A stretch of 64,000 nt of DNA from NCBI GenBank assembly GCA_037318855.1, contig CP134874.1, positions 868,598-932,597 of the forward strand, written 5' to 3'. Origin of the DNA: Candidatus Sedimenticola sp. (ex Thyasira tokunagai) (lineage in GTDB: Bacteria > Pseudomonadota > Gammaproteobacteria > Chromatiales > Chromatiaceae). The translations under genes were made by a program, and so were the position numbers. Shown here one piece after another: positions 1 through 7,228 of the stretch. The notes below the pieces were generated by a model. It searched no databases. It had not been told where the DNA came from and saw only the letters and a list, made by a program, of their open reading frames with translations. Position 1 is the stretch's first letter; every line of letters begins with the position of its first letter.

Positions 1-1
1 C

Positions 2-208
2 CTCGGTAACGTCAAGCAGGCGACGCTCTCACTGGTGGCACCGGGTATCGCCGAGGCGCTGGTGGCTACCGCTATGGGGCTGTTTGCCGCTATCCCGGCG
101 GTGGTCGCCTACAACCGCTATTCGCACGATGTAGAGAAGTTGAATAATCGCTACGAAGATTTTCTCGATGAGTTCACCACCATTTTGCAGCGTCAGGCCC
201 ATGTCTGA
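2..208 (+). CDS. tolQ: TolQ, C-terminal 68 residues (gene cut by window edge)
   Basis: The open frame from base 2 to the TGA at 206-208 encodes the end of TolQ, the inner-membrane proton-channel subunit of the Tol-Pal envelope system, which partners TolR to energise TolA. Visible are the last transmembrane helix (residues near [19 protein letters not shown]) and the short cytoplasmic tail ending LQRQAHV. The MotA/TolQ/ExbB fold and the tolR gene starting 33 bases downstream make the identification firm. The N-terminal part lies outside the window. Confidence 0.93.
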   Translation, partial: LGNVKQATLSLVAPGIAEALVATAMGLFAAIPAVVAYNRYSHDVEKLNNRYEDFLDEFTTILQRQAHV

Positions 209-241
209 GTTCGCTGTTGAATCCCCGATTGTGCTTATGGA

Positions 242-682
242 GTGGAGCTTAGGGTGAGCCGTCAGCGTAAAAATCGCCGTAAGCCGATGGCGGAGATCAA
301 CGTAGTGCCTTATATCGATGTGATGCTGGTACTGCTGGTGATCTTTATGATCACGGCACCGCTGCTGACTCAGGGCGTCAAGGTGGATCTTCCCCAGGCG
401 GATGCCGAGCCACTGCCGCCGGAGATGGATGACCCTGTTATCGTCTCGGTCAAGGCCAATGGTGACCTCTTTATCGATGTGGGTGAGGGGAAGAATAATC
501 CGGTGGATGAGGAGACCCTGGTGACCCGGGTAGCCGCTGTCCTCAAGTACAAACCGAAGACACCGATCATGGTGAAGGGCGATCACAATGTGGATTACGG
601 CAGCGTGGTCTCAGCGATGGTGCTGCTCCAGCGTGCCGGTGTACCCAATGTCGGTCTGATTACCGAGCCACCGGAGCGCTAG
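242..682 (+). CDS. tolR: TolR, Tol-Pal proton-channel subunit
   Basis: A 146-residue ExbD/TolR family protein. A basic N-terminus is followed by the MAEINVVPYIDVMLVLLV signature (about residues 16-33), which is the single membrane helix carrying the conserved proton-relay aspartate (D26). A periplasmic domain makes up the rest. The frame opens with a GTG at 242; a second GTG at 254 is the alternative start and gives a more usual short N-tail. It lies between tolQ and tolA in the standard operon order and works with TolQ to convert proton flow into TolA movement during cell division. Confidence 0.95.
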   Translation: MELRVSRQRKNRRKPMAEINVVPYIDVMLVLLVIFMITAPLLTQGVKVDLPQADAEPLPPEMDDPVIVSVKANGDLFIDVGEGKNNPVDEETLVTRVAAVLKYKPKTPIMVKGDHNVDYGSVVSAMVLLQRAGVPNVGLITEPPER

Positions 683-689
683 CTGTTCA

Positions 690-1634
690 ATGATTGAGAT
701 TTTTAAACGCAATCCTGCGGCGGTTGCTATCGCCCTGGTCATGCATCTGGTGATTGTTCTCTTTATGCTGGTCGGTGTGGATTGGCTGAAGAAACCCCAG
801 CAGCCAAAATCTGTGGTTGAGGTGGTACAGGCGCGGGTGGTCGATCAGGCAAAGGTAAATGCGGAAGTTGAAAAACTGAAGCAGGCCGAGGCACAGAAAA
901 AGAAGAAACAAGAGGCCACTAAGCGCAAGGAAGAGCAGCAGTTGGCCGAGCTGAAGAAAAAGCAGCAAAAGGAGAAAAAACGTCTCGCCGATCTTGAAAA
1001 GAAGCGTAAGACGGCCGAGGCAAAGGCAGTAAAAGAGGCCAAGCAGAAAAAAGATGCTAAGGCCAAACGTCTTGCGGTGGAGAAGAAGCGCAAGGCTGAT
1101 GAGAAAAAGCGCAAGGCGTTGGAGACTAAGCGCAAGGCGAAAGAGAAAGCGCAGAAACTGGCGGCTGAGAAGAAGCGCAAAGCAGCTGCGGCAAAGAAGA
1201 AGGCGGAACAGGAGAAAAAGCGCAAGGTGGCAGAGGCCAAACGGAAGGCTGCCGCCGATGCGAAACGTAAAGCCGAAGCGGCCCGTCAGGCGCGGGAAAA
1301 TGAACTGCAGGCGAAGATGCGGGAGGAGCAGTTTGCTCGTGAAGGGATGTCGGTGAGGGCGGCGATCTTCAACAAGGTTGCCGATAACTGGATCTACATG
1401 CCGGGAGCGGTGGAGAAGGGGCTGAAGTGTACCGTCAGGGTGCGCCTCGGTGCCAATGGCACGGTACTTCTGGCTCAGGTGGCCAAGTCCAGTGGCGATA
1501 CGGCATTTGATCGCTCGGTGGAGACGGCTGTAAGAAAGTCGGAACCACTACCCATGCCGAGTACACCGGAGTTGCGAAATCACCCCGATTTTCGTGAACA
1601 CATATTTGTATTCGATCCATCACAATCAAGATAG
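690..1634 (+). CDS. tolA: TolA, periplasm-spanning Tol protein
   Basis: A 314-residue TolA. It has one N-terminal membrane helix (about residues 10-32), a long Lys/Ala/Glu-rich helical domain (about 50-215) made of KKRKAEE-like repeats, and a C-terminal globular domain (about 220-314) of the TonB/TolA fold with conserved GLKCTVRVRLGANGTV. TolA links TolQR in the inner membrane to TolB/Pal at the outer membrane. The low-complexity helical stretch produces long spurious frames on both strands, which were ignored. It starts 8 bases after the tolR stop. Confidence 0.95.
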   Translation: MIEIFKRNPAAVAIALVMHLVIVLFMLVGVDWLKKPQQPKSVVEVVQARVVDQAKVNAEVEKLKQAEAQKKKKQEATKRKEEQQLAELKKKQQKEKKRLADLEKKRKTAEAKAVKEAKQKKDAKAKRLAVEKKRKADEKKRKALETKRKAKEKAQKLAAEKKRKAAAAKKKAEQEKKRKVAEAKRKAAADAKRKAEAARQARENELQAKMREEQFAREGMSVRAAIFNKVADNWIYMPGAVEKGLKCTVRVRLGANGTVLLAQVAKSSGDTAFDRSVETAVRKSEPLPMPSTPELRNHPDFREHIFVFDPSQSR

Positions 1635-1642
1635 ATAAAAAG

Positions 1643-2947
1643 ATGATAGCTAGATTGACACTTTTACTGATGCTGCTGTGCTTCTCTCTGAACGCTGCGG
1701 CACTAAATATTGAGATTACCCAAGGTGCAGAGGGTGCTGTGCCTATTGCCGTGGTCCCTTTTGGTTGGACGGGGCCAGGAACTCCACCTAGTGAAGATAT
1801 AGCATCCATCATTCGTTATGACCTAGCCCATAGCGGTCGTTTCCGTGCCATGCCGGTAAAGGATATGTTGGCTCAGCCCCATAACGACTCGGAAGTGGAA
1901 TTTCGTGACTGGAAGGCGCTGGGTATGGATAACCTGGTGGTGGGTCAGGTGACGGCCAATGGTGAGGGTGGTTATCTGATCCGTTTTCAGCTATTCGATG
2001 TATTCAAGGGTGAGCAGTTGACCGGGGCTGAGGCACCTACGACGGTCAAGGATCTGCGCTCATCTGCCCATCAGATTGCCGATATTATCTACGAAAAATT
2101 GACTGGTCAGCGGGGCGCGTTCGATACTCGTATTGCTTATGTTACCTCAACACGAAAAGCCGATGGCAGTCAGCAGGTGATGCTGAAGGTGGTCGATGCC
2201 GATGGTTTCAACCCAGAGACTATACTCACTTCCCGTGATCCCTTGATGTCACCCGCTTGGTCCCCGGACGGGCGCTATATCGCTTATGTCTCCCTGGAGA
2301 ACAAACAGGCAGCGATCTATGTTCAAGAGTTGCGTCCCGCCAGACGTCAAAAGGTGGCCTCCTTCAAAGGTATTAATAGTGCTCCTGCCTGGTCACCCGA
2401 TGGCCGCAAACTGGCGATGACGCTCTCTAAGGATGGCAATCCCGAGATCTATATCTACGATATCAATCGCAAAACGCTGGCCCGACTGACCAACCACTAC
2501 GCTATTGACACCGAACCAGCCTGGTCGCCCGACGGCCGTTATCTGGTATTTACCTCGGATCGTGGCGGCAGGCCCCAGATCTATCGCATTCCCTCCTTTG
2601 GGGGCAAGGTCACCCGAGTCACCTTTGAGGGTGACTACAACGCCCGTGCGTCCTACTCCGGAGATGGTAAACTACTGACCCTGGTCACTCGGCGTGGCGG
2701 CGCGTTCCGTATTGCGGTGCTTGATCTTGCCAGCGGCAGTCAACAGTTGTTGAGTGACGGTGATCTCGATGAGTCACCCAGCTTTGCACCCAATGGCAGT
2801 ATGGTCATCTACGCCACAAAAAACGGTGGTAAGGGTGAGTTGGCGGCGGTCTCTGTGGACGGACAGGTTCATCAGCGCCTTCCTGAACAGGTGGGAGATG
2901 TCCGTGAACCCGTCTGGTCACCTTTTGCACGAAACAACAGGAGATAA
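1643..2947 (+). CDS. tolB: TolB, periplasmic beta-propeller protein
   Basis: A 434-residue protein with a signal peptide (about residues 1-20, hydrophobic run then NAAA). It has an N-terminal alpha/beta domain and a six-bladed propeller shown by repeated WSPDG motifs (SPAWSPDGRYIAYVS, APAWSPDGRKLAM, EPAWSPDGRYLVF and three degenerate blades). TolB binds Pal and relays TolA action at the outer membrane. Length and repeats match the family. It is separated from tolA by 8 bases and from pal by 2, so co-transcription is expected. Confidence 0.96.
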   Translation: MIARLTLLLMLLCFSLNAAALNIEITQGAEGAVPIAVVPFGWTGPGTPPSEDIASIIRYDLAHSGRFRAMPVKDMLAQPHNDSEVEFRDWKALGMDNLVVGQVTANGEGGYLIRFQLFDVFKGEQLTGAEAPTTVKDLRSSAHQIADIIYEKLTGQRGAFDTRIAYVTSTRKADGSQQVMLKVVDADGFNPETILTSRDPLMSPAWSPDGRYIAYVSLENKQAAIYVQELRPARRQKVASFKGINSAPAWSPDGRKLAMTLSKDGNPEIYIYDINRKTLARLTNHYAIDTEPAWSPDGRYLVFTSDRGGRPQIYRIPSFGGKVTRVTFEGDYNARASYSGDGKLLTLVTRRGGAFRIAVLDLASGSQQLLSDGDLDESPSFAPNGSMVIYATKNGGKGELAAVSVDGQVHQRLPEQVGDVREPVWSPFARNNRR

Positions 2948-2949
2948 TA

Positions 2950-3492
2950 ATGAAACTGCGCATCTTGAAGTTTGTTCCTTTGCTGCTGTCAGCGCTGCTG
3001 TTTGCAGGTTGTGAGAGCATTCCCGGTATGTCTGATGATGAGGCCGCCGGCAGTGAAGCGGCCCCTGTAACGGAGTCGGGCGAGGGCGGCCAAGGCTCAA
3101 CGATGTCAGCCGCTGAAGAACGCCCGGCATGGAGCGGTAGCCCACTGGAGAATCCCGAAAGCCCACTCTACACGAAAGTAATCTACTTCGATTACGATGT
3201 TGATCAGGTGCGCTCAGACTACTATCAGGTGGTGGTGGCCCACGGTGAATACCTGGCGACCAATCCGGCGATCACCGTGACGCTTGAAGGCCATGCCGAT
3301 GAGCGTGGCTCCCGTGAGTACAATATTGCACTGGGTGAGCGACGCGCCAACAGTGTTCGACAGATACTGCTGGCCCAGGGTGTGAGTGACAGCCAGATCA
3401 TTACCATTAGTTATGGTGAGGAGCGTCCGGCGGTAACCGGGGGCAATGAGGCCTCCTGGTCTCAGAACCGGCGTGCTGTTTTTGCCTACTGA
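2950..3492 (+). CDS. pal: Pal, peptidoglycan-associated lipoprotein
   Basis: A 180-residue lipoprotein. Its signal peptide ends in the lipobox LLFAGC (lipidated Cys about residue 20). A Gly/Glu-rich linker follows, then an OmpA-like domain (about 75-180) with IYFDYDVDQV and GHADERGSREYNIALGERRA, which bind meso-diaminopimelate of peptidoglycan. It anchors the outer membrane to the wall and is the partner of TolB. The start ATG at 2950 overlaps a good AGGAG-like site just before it (aacaggagataataatg). Confidence 0.96.
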   Translation: MKLRILKFVPLLLSALLFAGCESIPGMSDDEAAGSEAAPVTESGEGGQGSTMSAAEERPAWSGSPLENPESPLYTKVIYFDYDVDQVRSDYYQVVVAHGEYLATNPAITVTLEGHADERGSREYNIALGERRANSVRQILLAQGVSDSQIITISYGEERPAVTGGNEASWSQNRRAVFAY

Positions 3493-3511
3493 TCAGACGG
3501 ATTCTAGGATA

Positions 3512-4393
3512 ATGAAAGCACTCGCTGTAGTAATCACCACGCTGTTGCCGGTTATCTCTCTGCATGCGGCACAAGCCCCTGCAGCTCCTGTTGTAGCGGC
3601 GGGAGGCATGGGTCAGGAGCAGCGCCTGCAGTTGCTTGAGCGGAAGGTAAAAGCGTTATCCGCTCAGGTGATACGGCTTGATACTCTGCAGCGTGAACTG
3701 CAGCAGCTGAGAGGTGAGATTGAGGTGCAGAACCACGCTATGGATGCGCTGAAAAAGCGTCAGCGTGATCTCTATCTTGATGTCGATCAGCGCCTAAGCC
3801 AGGTGTCGACCACCGCACCGGCAGATACTCAGCTCAATTCGAAAGTAACTCCATCGGTGGCTTCTCCGTCAGCGGTTGGACAGGCCCCTGCTCCGGCAGC
3901 GGCTCCAACACCGGCTCCGGTCACAGTGGTAAAGCCAGTCCGGACAATGCCGGCCATGACGCCACCTCCCAAAGTTATCTCTGGGACATCTGCGTCGGCT
4001 GATCCCGCTGGGGAAAAGGGCGAATATAGCAGCGCCTTCAATATGCTGATGCAGCGCCGTTATGATGATGCAGGGCGTGCTTTCAGTGATTTTCTTGCCA
4101 AGTATCCAGGTGGCGACTATGCCGACAATGCCCAGTATTGGCTGGCCGAGGCCAGCTATGTCACACGGAATTTTGACAAGGCCTTGGAAGAGTTTCAGAA
4201 GGTGCTTCAGCTCTACCCCGCCAGTTCGAAAGTGCCCGATGCGATGCTGAAGTCGGGCTTTATCCTCTACGAAAAGAAGCAGTGGCCGGAGGCCCGTTCG
4301 GTACTGCAGGATCTGGTTAAACGTTATCCGGGAACCTCCGCCAACCGTCTTGCCGCAAAACGGCTGGAGCGGATGAGTAGCGAAGGGAACTAG
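3512..4393 (+). CDS. cpoB: CpoB/YbgF, Tol-Pal-associated TPR protein
   Basis: A 293-residue periplasmic protein. It has a signal peptide (MKALAVVITTLLPVISLHA), a trimerising coiled coil (about residues 35-95), a Pro/Ala-rich linker and three TPR units (about 175-290; e.g. FNMLMQRRYDDAGRAF, YWLAEASYVTRNFDKALEEF). CpoB couples outer-membrane constriction to peptidoglycan synthesis. I chose the ATG at 3512 because the frame upstream of it runs inside pal and the signal peptide begins there. The TAG stop (4391-4393) is made from the TA target plus the first G of the adjacent MITE. Confidence 0.93.
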   Translation: MKALAVVITTLLPVISLHAAQAPAAPVVAAGGMGQEQRLQLLERKVKALSAQVIRLDTLQRELQQLRGEIEVQNHAMDALKKRQRDLYLDVDQRLSQVSTTAPADTQLNSKVTPSVASPSAVGQAPAPAAAPTPAPVTVVKPVRTMPAMTPPPKVISGTSASADPAGEKGEYSSAFNMLMQRRYDDAGRAFSDFLAKYPGGDYADNAQYWLAEASYVTRNFDKALEEFQKVLQLYPASSKVPDAMLKSGFILYEKKQWPEARSVLQDLVKRYPGTSANRLAAKRLERMSSEGN

Positions 4394-4554
4394 GGAAGCT
4401 CTGAACAAGTCATGATTGCTTTACGCTGGTTAAAATTGCCTCTATTCGTCCCGAAGATCGCAGCAATAGTGCAACTATTGCTACTCACTTCGAAACGAAT
4501 AGTGACAATTTTCTCACAGCTGCTAAATCTAACCAGACTTGATCAGGGCCTCCC
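4393..4554 (+). mobile_element. 162-bp TA-flanked MITE, copy 1
   Basis: This is an imperfectly palindromic short element. Left end GGGAAGCTCTGAACAAGTC and right end GACTTGATCAGGGCCTCCC are inverted repeats, with TA on each side (4391-4392 and 4555-4556). The interior shares CATGATTGCTTTACGCT and a TTCGAAAC-containing core with copies at 55810-55969 and 62876-63035. TA duplication and size suggest a non-autonomous relative of IS630/Tc1-type elements; that family link is inference. It supplies the last base of the cpoB stop codon. Confidence 0.85.
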
Positions 4555-4609
4555 TAGTGCTCTTTCAGCGTGATAATTACGGATTCAGCGTCCCTTTGGA
4601 AGAGCACCA

Positions 4610-5251
4610 GTGATCCAACTGCGTATCAGCGAGATCTTCTACTCGCTTCAAGGTGAATCCAATACCGTCGGCCTGCCGACGGTATTTATTCGTCTGACCG
4701 GCTGTCCACTTCGATGCGGTTACTGTGATACCACTTACGCCTTCAAAGGTGGTGAGTGGATGTCGCTCCCTGCCGTTCTTCAACAGGTATCCCGCTACCA
4801 GCCCCGCTATGTCACTGTGACCGGCGGTGAGCCATTGGCTCAGATGGAGTGTCTGCAGCTGCTGACGGAACTCAGTGATGCCGGTTACAGCGTTTCACTG
4901 GAAACCAGCGGTGCCTTCGATATCTCACAAGTAGACCCCCGGGTAGTCAGGGTGATGGACATGAAAACACCGGCTTCGGGTGAGATGGAGCGCAATCTGG
5001 TGACAAATGTCGACCAACTGAAAGTGGGCGACCAGGTGAAATTTGTTATCTGTGATGAAGCAGATTATCTCTGGTCCAAGGTGCAGCTTGAAAAGTGGAA
5101 CCTGTGCAGCCGCTGCGAGGTACTGTTTTCACCGGCCTTGGGACTGCAGGATGCCACGGAACTGGCGGAGTGGATCATTCGCGACCGCCTTCAGGTGCGG
5201 TTTCAGATTCAGCTGCACAAGTTCCTTTGGGGTGATGTGTCGGGGAAGTAG
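4610..5251 (+). CDS. queE: 7-carboxy-7-deazaguanine synthase QueE
   Basis: A 213-residue radical SAM enzyme that contracts the ring of 6-carboxytetrahydropterin to CDG on the way to queuosine. The Fe-S motif is C32-x3-C36-x2-C39 (GCPLRCGYCDT), followed by VTGGEPL. The N-terminal ISEIFYSLQGE is the family substrate-binding signature. The start is a GTG at 4610 preceded by GGAAGAG. It is paired with queC 6 bases downstream, which uses its product. Confidence 0.95.
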   Translation: MIQLRISEIFYSLQGESNTVGLPTVFIRLTGCPLRCGYCDTTYAFKGGEWMSLPAVLQQVSRYQPRYVTVTGGEPLAQMECLQLLTELSDAGYSVSLETSGAFDISQVDPRVVRVMDMKTPASGEMERNLVTNVDQLKVGDQVKFVICDEADYLWSKVQLEKWNLCSRCEVLFSPALGLQDATELAEWIIRDRLQVRFQIQLHKFLWGDVSGK

Positions 5252-5257
5252 TTAAGG

Positions 5258-5962
5258 GTGGTGGCTGTGGAGAAGAAAAGAGCAGTAGTCCTGTTGTCCG
5301 GTGGTCTCGATTCCGCCACGGTGTTGGCGATGGCGCGCGACCGGGGGTTTGACTGTTACGCGCTGAGTCTCGACTACGGACAACGCAGTGCAACCGAACT
5401 GGCGGCGGCAAGGCGCGTTGCTGAATCCCTCGGTGTGCTGTCCCATAAAATCCTGCCTATCGCTCTTGACGCCTTTGGTGGCTCGGCACTGACGGATGAA
5501 AGTATCGAAGTACCGGAGCAAGAGGGAGAGGGAATTCCTGTCACCTATGTGCCGGCACGCAACACGATCTTTCTCTCCCTGGCACTCGGCTGGGCGGAGG
5601 TGCTGGGGGCGCGGGACCTGTTTCTTGGCGTCAATGCGGTGGATTACTCCGGCTATCCTGATTGCCGCCCGGAATTCATCGATGCCTTTGAAACGCTGGC
5701 CAACCTTGCCACCAAAGCCGGTGTCGAGGGCGATAGCTTCCATATTCACGCGCCGCTGATCAAGATGACCAAAGGTGAGATTATCGAAGAGGGGACTCGT
5801 CTCGGTGTCGATTACGGCAACACCATCTCCTGCTATCAGGCCGACACTGAGGGGCGTGCCTGCGGTGTCTGTGACTCCTGCCGCCTCCGTGCACGGGGGT
5901 TTTCCGATGCAGGGATTTCCGATCCCACCCACTATCAATCCCGTGTCGGGTCAGCTTCATAG
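5258..5962 (+). CDS. queC: 7-cyano-7-deazaguanine synthase QueC
   Basis: A 234-residue ATP-dependent amidoligase/nitrile-forming enzyme converting CDG to preQ0. The PP-loop motif SGGLDSAT lies at about residues 14-21. The C-terminal zinc site is C-x(about 10)-C-x2-C-x2-C in the stretch [22 protein letters not shown] codons at 5258, 5261 and 5267 are all possible starts; the exact one cannot be fixed by eye. It forms a two-gene operon with queE. Confidence 0.95.
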   Translation: MVAVEKKRAVVLLSGGLDSATVLAMARDRGFDCYALSLDYGQRSATELAAARRVAESLGVLSHKILPIALDAFGGSALTDESIEVPEQEGEGIPVTYVPARNTIFLSLALGWAEVLGARDLFLGVNAVDYSGYPDCRPEFIDAFETLANLATKAGVEGDSFHIHAPLIKMTKGEIIEEGTRLGVDYGNTISCYQADTEGRACGVCDSCRLRARGFSDAGISDPTHYQSRVGSAS

Positions 5963-5996
5963 CTGGGATATTAGTAGTTGGTGAAATTGCAATTTA

Positions 5997-6012
5997 TGTG
6001 ACCTGGATCACA
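5997..6012. promoter_or_regulatory. CRP/FNR-family palindrome, upstream site
   Basis: TGTGACCTGGATCACA is a perfect TGTGA-N6-TCACA palindrome, embedded in TTA...ATT flanks like the E. coli CRP consensus. It lies about 190 bases before the GTG at 6187 that opens the interrupted signalling operon. Which CRP/FNR relative binds is unknown. Confidence 0.7.
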
Positions 6013-6052
6013 TATTCCTCTGAATGATTGTGGAATTTCGTCAGCTGCTTAG

Positions 6053-6068
6053 TGTGATGTTGTTCACA
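6053..6068. promoter_or_regulatory. CRP/FNR-family palindrome, downstream site
   Basis: TGTGATGTTGTTCACA is a second perfect TGTGA-N6-TCACA palindrome, centred 56 bases from the first and extended to GTGTGA/TCACAC. Two consensus sites this close between queC and the GTPase operon make regulated transcription of that operon likely. Confidence 0.7.
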
Positions 6069-6186
6069 CTCTTGTTAGGTGATATATATGACCCACATGC
6101 TATAAACCATATGATTTATGTCAGTTTATAGGGCCTGGTTTTATCAGAAGTTACTTTCTTAGCCCAGCGGATAGAAAGACAATACC

Positions 6187-6232
6187 GTGAAAAAACTCAT
6201 CTCCTCCACCAAGCGTTTTGAACCTGAACATT
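6187..6232 (+). pseudogene. N-terminal 15 codons of the interrupted TPR-like gene
   Basis: A GTG-initiated frame encodes MKKLISSTKRFEPEH and is then broken by element copy A at 6233. Joining base 6232 to 6534 gives a continuous frame (...EPEH-S-DLKLPGVEP...) into the gene at 6534-7228, so this is probably the original start of that gene. The Shine-Dalgarno is weak, so the exact original start is uncertain. Confidence 0.6.
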
Positions 6233-6533
6233 CGCTGATCGCCATGGAAGGCTGAAAGCCGAGGCGATTAGTCCCCGATAGGCGTAGGCGCGGTTGTATG
6301 GCCGGAATTGCGACCGGCAGGGAGCGATGTAGGGCATACAAGGAGTGCATCCGAAACGCCGTAGAGTCATTGCGGGAGTCATGATGGAGTAGTGCACAAG
6401 CAGCTTTGCTGCAATGTGCAATACGGAATCGTGACGTACGCAGGACGGTCGGGGCATAACGGCTGTCGCGTAGGCGAGTCGATTTTGGAGACTTGGATGT
6501 CCCAAAATCTTTCACGAGGTAGCGACACGCTTG
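6233..6533 (+). mobile_element. Structured-RNA element, diverged copy A (301 bp)
   Basis: It begins CGCTGATCGCC and ends CGACACGCTTG. It shares GAAGGCTGAAAGCCGAGGCG, TTAGTCCCCG, CGGGAGTCA, GGCTGTCG and GACTTGGATGTCCC with the three 287-bp copies. The 5' stem (CTGATCGCC/GGCGATTAG) and the 3' hairpin (GATTTTGG...CCAAAATC) differ from the other copies but stay paired. No coding sequence is evident. It interrupts a gene in frame-restoring fashion (see 6187-6232). Candidate HEARO/omega-RNA or IS605-type non-autonomous element. Confidence 0.8.
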
Positions 6534-7228
6534 CTGATCTTAAACTGCCGGGTGTCGAGCCCGATTTTGTGCTTGATCACTGGCATCGCCTAAAGGCGCC
6601 TCGACTGGTTGATCAAGGTAGGCTGATCAGCTATTTCACCCATCAGATCGCTCGCCGGCCGTCTGATCTGCTGTCCCATACCCGGCGTGTCCTGTTTCAT
6701 GTATCACTGAAGGATCAGGAGGGTGTCTATGGTGCCCTGCTCGATCTCTATCTGGTGCTTGGCGACAAGGGGCTGGATCTACGGGAGCGCATGTTGGTGA
6801 AGGCCAATGGCTATCTCTCCGATGAGCAGAAAACGCTCTTCTCATCACACCAACAGAGTGGCATTTTCCGCTCTCAGTCCCTACCGCCATCCAGCACTTC
6901 GGTATTGGGCAACTTCTTTACCGGTACTAGTCAGCTGGTGTCCAAGGGAGGTCAAGTAGCTCCTGAATTGGAAAGATCGGTTCTGGCTCATGCGCGTGAA
7001 TTGCTGGTGTATGGGCAGGTAGAAGAGGCACAGCAGATGCTTGAAGACGCCGTACTCGCCGATCCAATGGATCCTGAGCTGAACGGCGAGCTTCTTGAGG
7101 TCTATCGCTATAAGCGTGGTAAGGAGGATTTGCTCCATATGCGTGGCCTGTTGGAGGGTACCGAGACCGCCGTTCCAGAACAGTGGCAAGAGGTTACAGA
7201 CTATCTTGATGAGGCGGAGAGTAAATGA
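6497..7228 (+). CDS. TPR/FimV-like protein, 5' end replaced by element A
   Basis: First gene of the GTPase/roadblock operon. The native part starts at 6534 (..DLKLPGVEPDFVLDHWHRL) and ends at 7228. As it stands the frame can start at ATG 6497, which lies inside element A behind GGAG (6487-6490), giving 243 residues with 12 element-encoded ones (MSQNLSRGSDTL). The C-terminal half (ELERSVLAHARELLVYGQVEEAQQMLEDAV...) resembles the helical TPR-like end of FimV. The N-terminal half has no family I can name. Its stop overlaps the start of the next gene by 4 bases (ATGA). Confidence 0.7.
   Translation: MSQNLSRGSDTLADLKLPGVEPDFVLDHWHRLKAPRLVDQGRLISYFTHQIARRPSDLLSHTRRVLFHVSLKDQEGVYGALLDLYLVLGDKGLDLRERMLVKANGYLSDEQKTLFSSHQQSGIFRSQSLPPSSTSVLGNFFTGTSQLVSKGGQVAPELERSVLAHARELLVYGQVEEAQQMLEDAVLADPMDPELNGELLEVYRYKRGKEDLLHMRGLLEGTETAVPEQWQEVTDYLDEAESK

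Noticed and set aside
845..1356. Long open frames on both strands across the middle of tolA
   Set aside because: They are shadows of the low-complexity Lys/Ala/Glu codons of TolA and look compositionally biased (Phe/Ser/Ala or Arg/Trp runs).
6233..6533. Group I or II self-splicing intron as the identity of the 287/301-bp element
   Set aside because: Two copies lie antisense to the genes they split, one lies in a tRNA terminator, and the ends lack group II GUGYG/AY or group I U/G patterns. Splicing cannot explain them.
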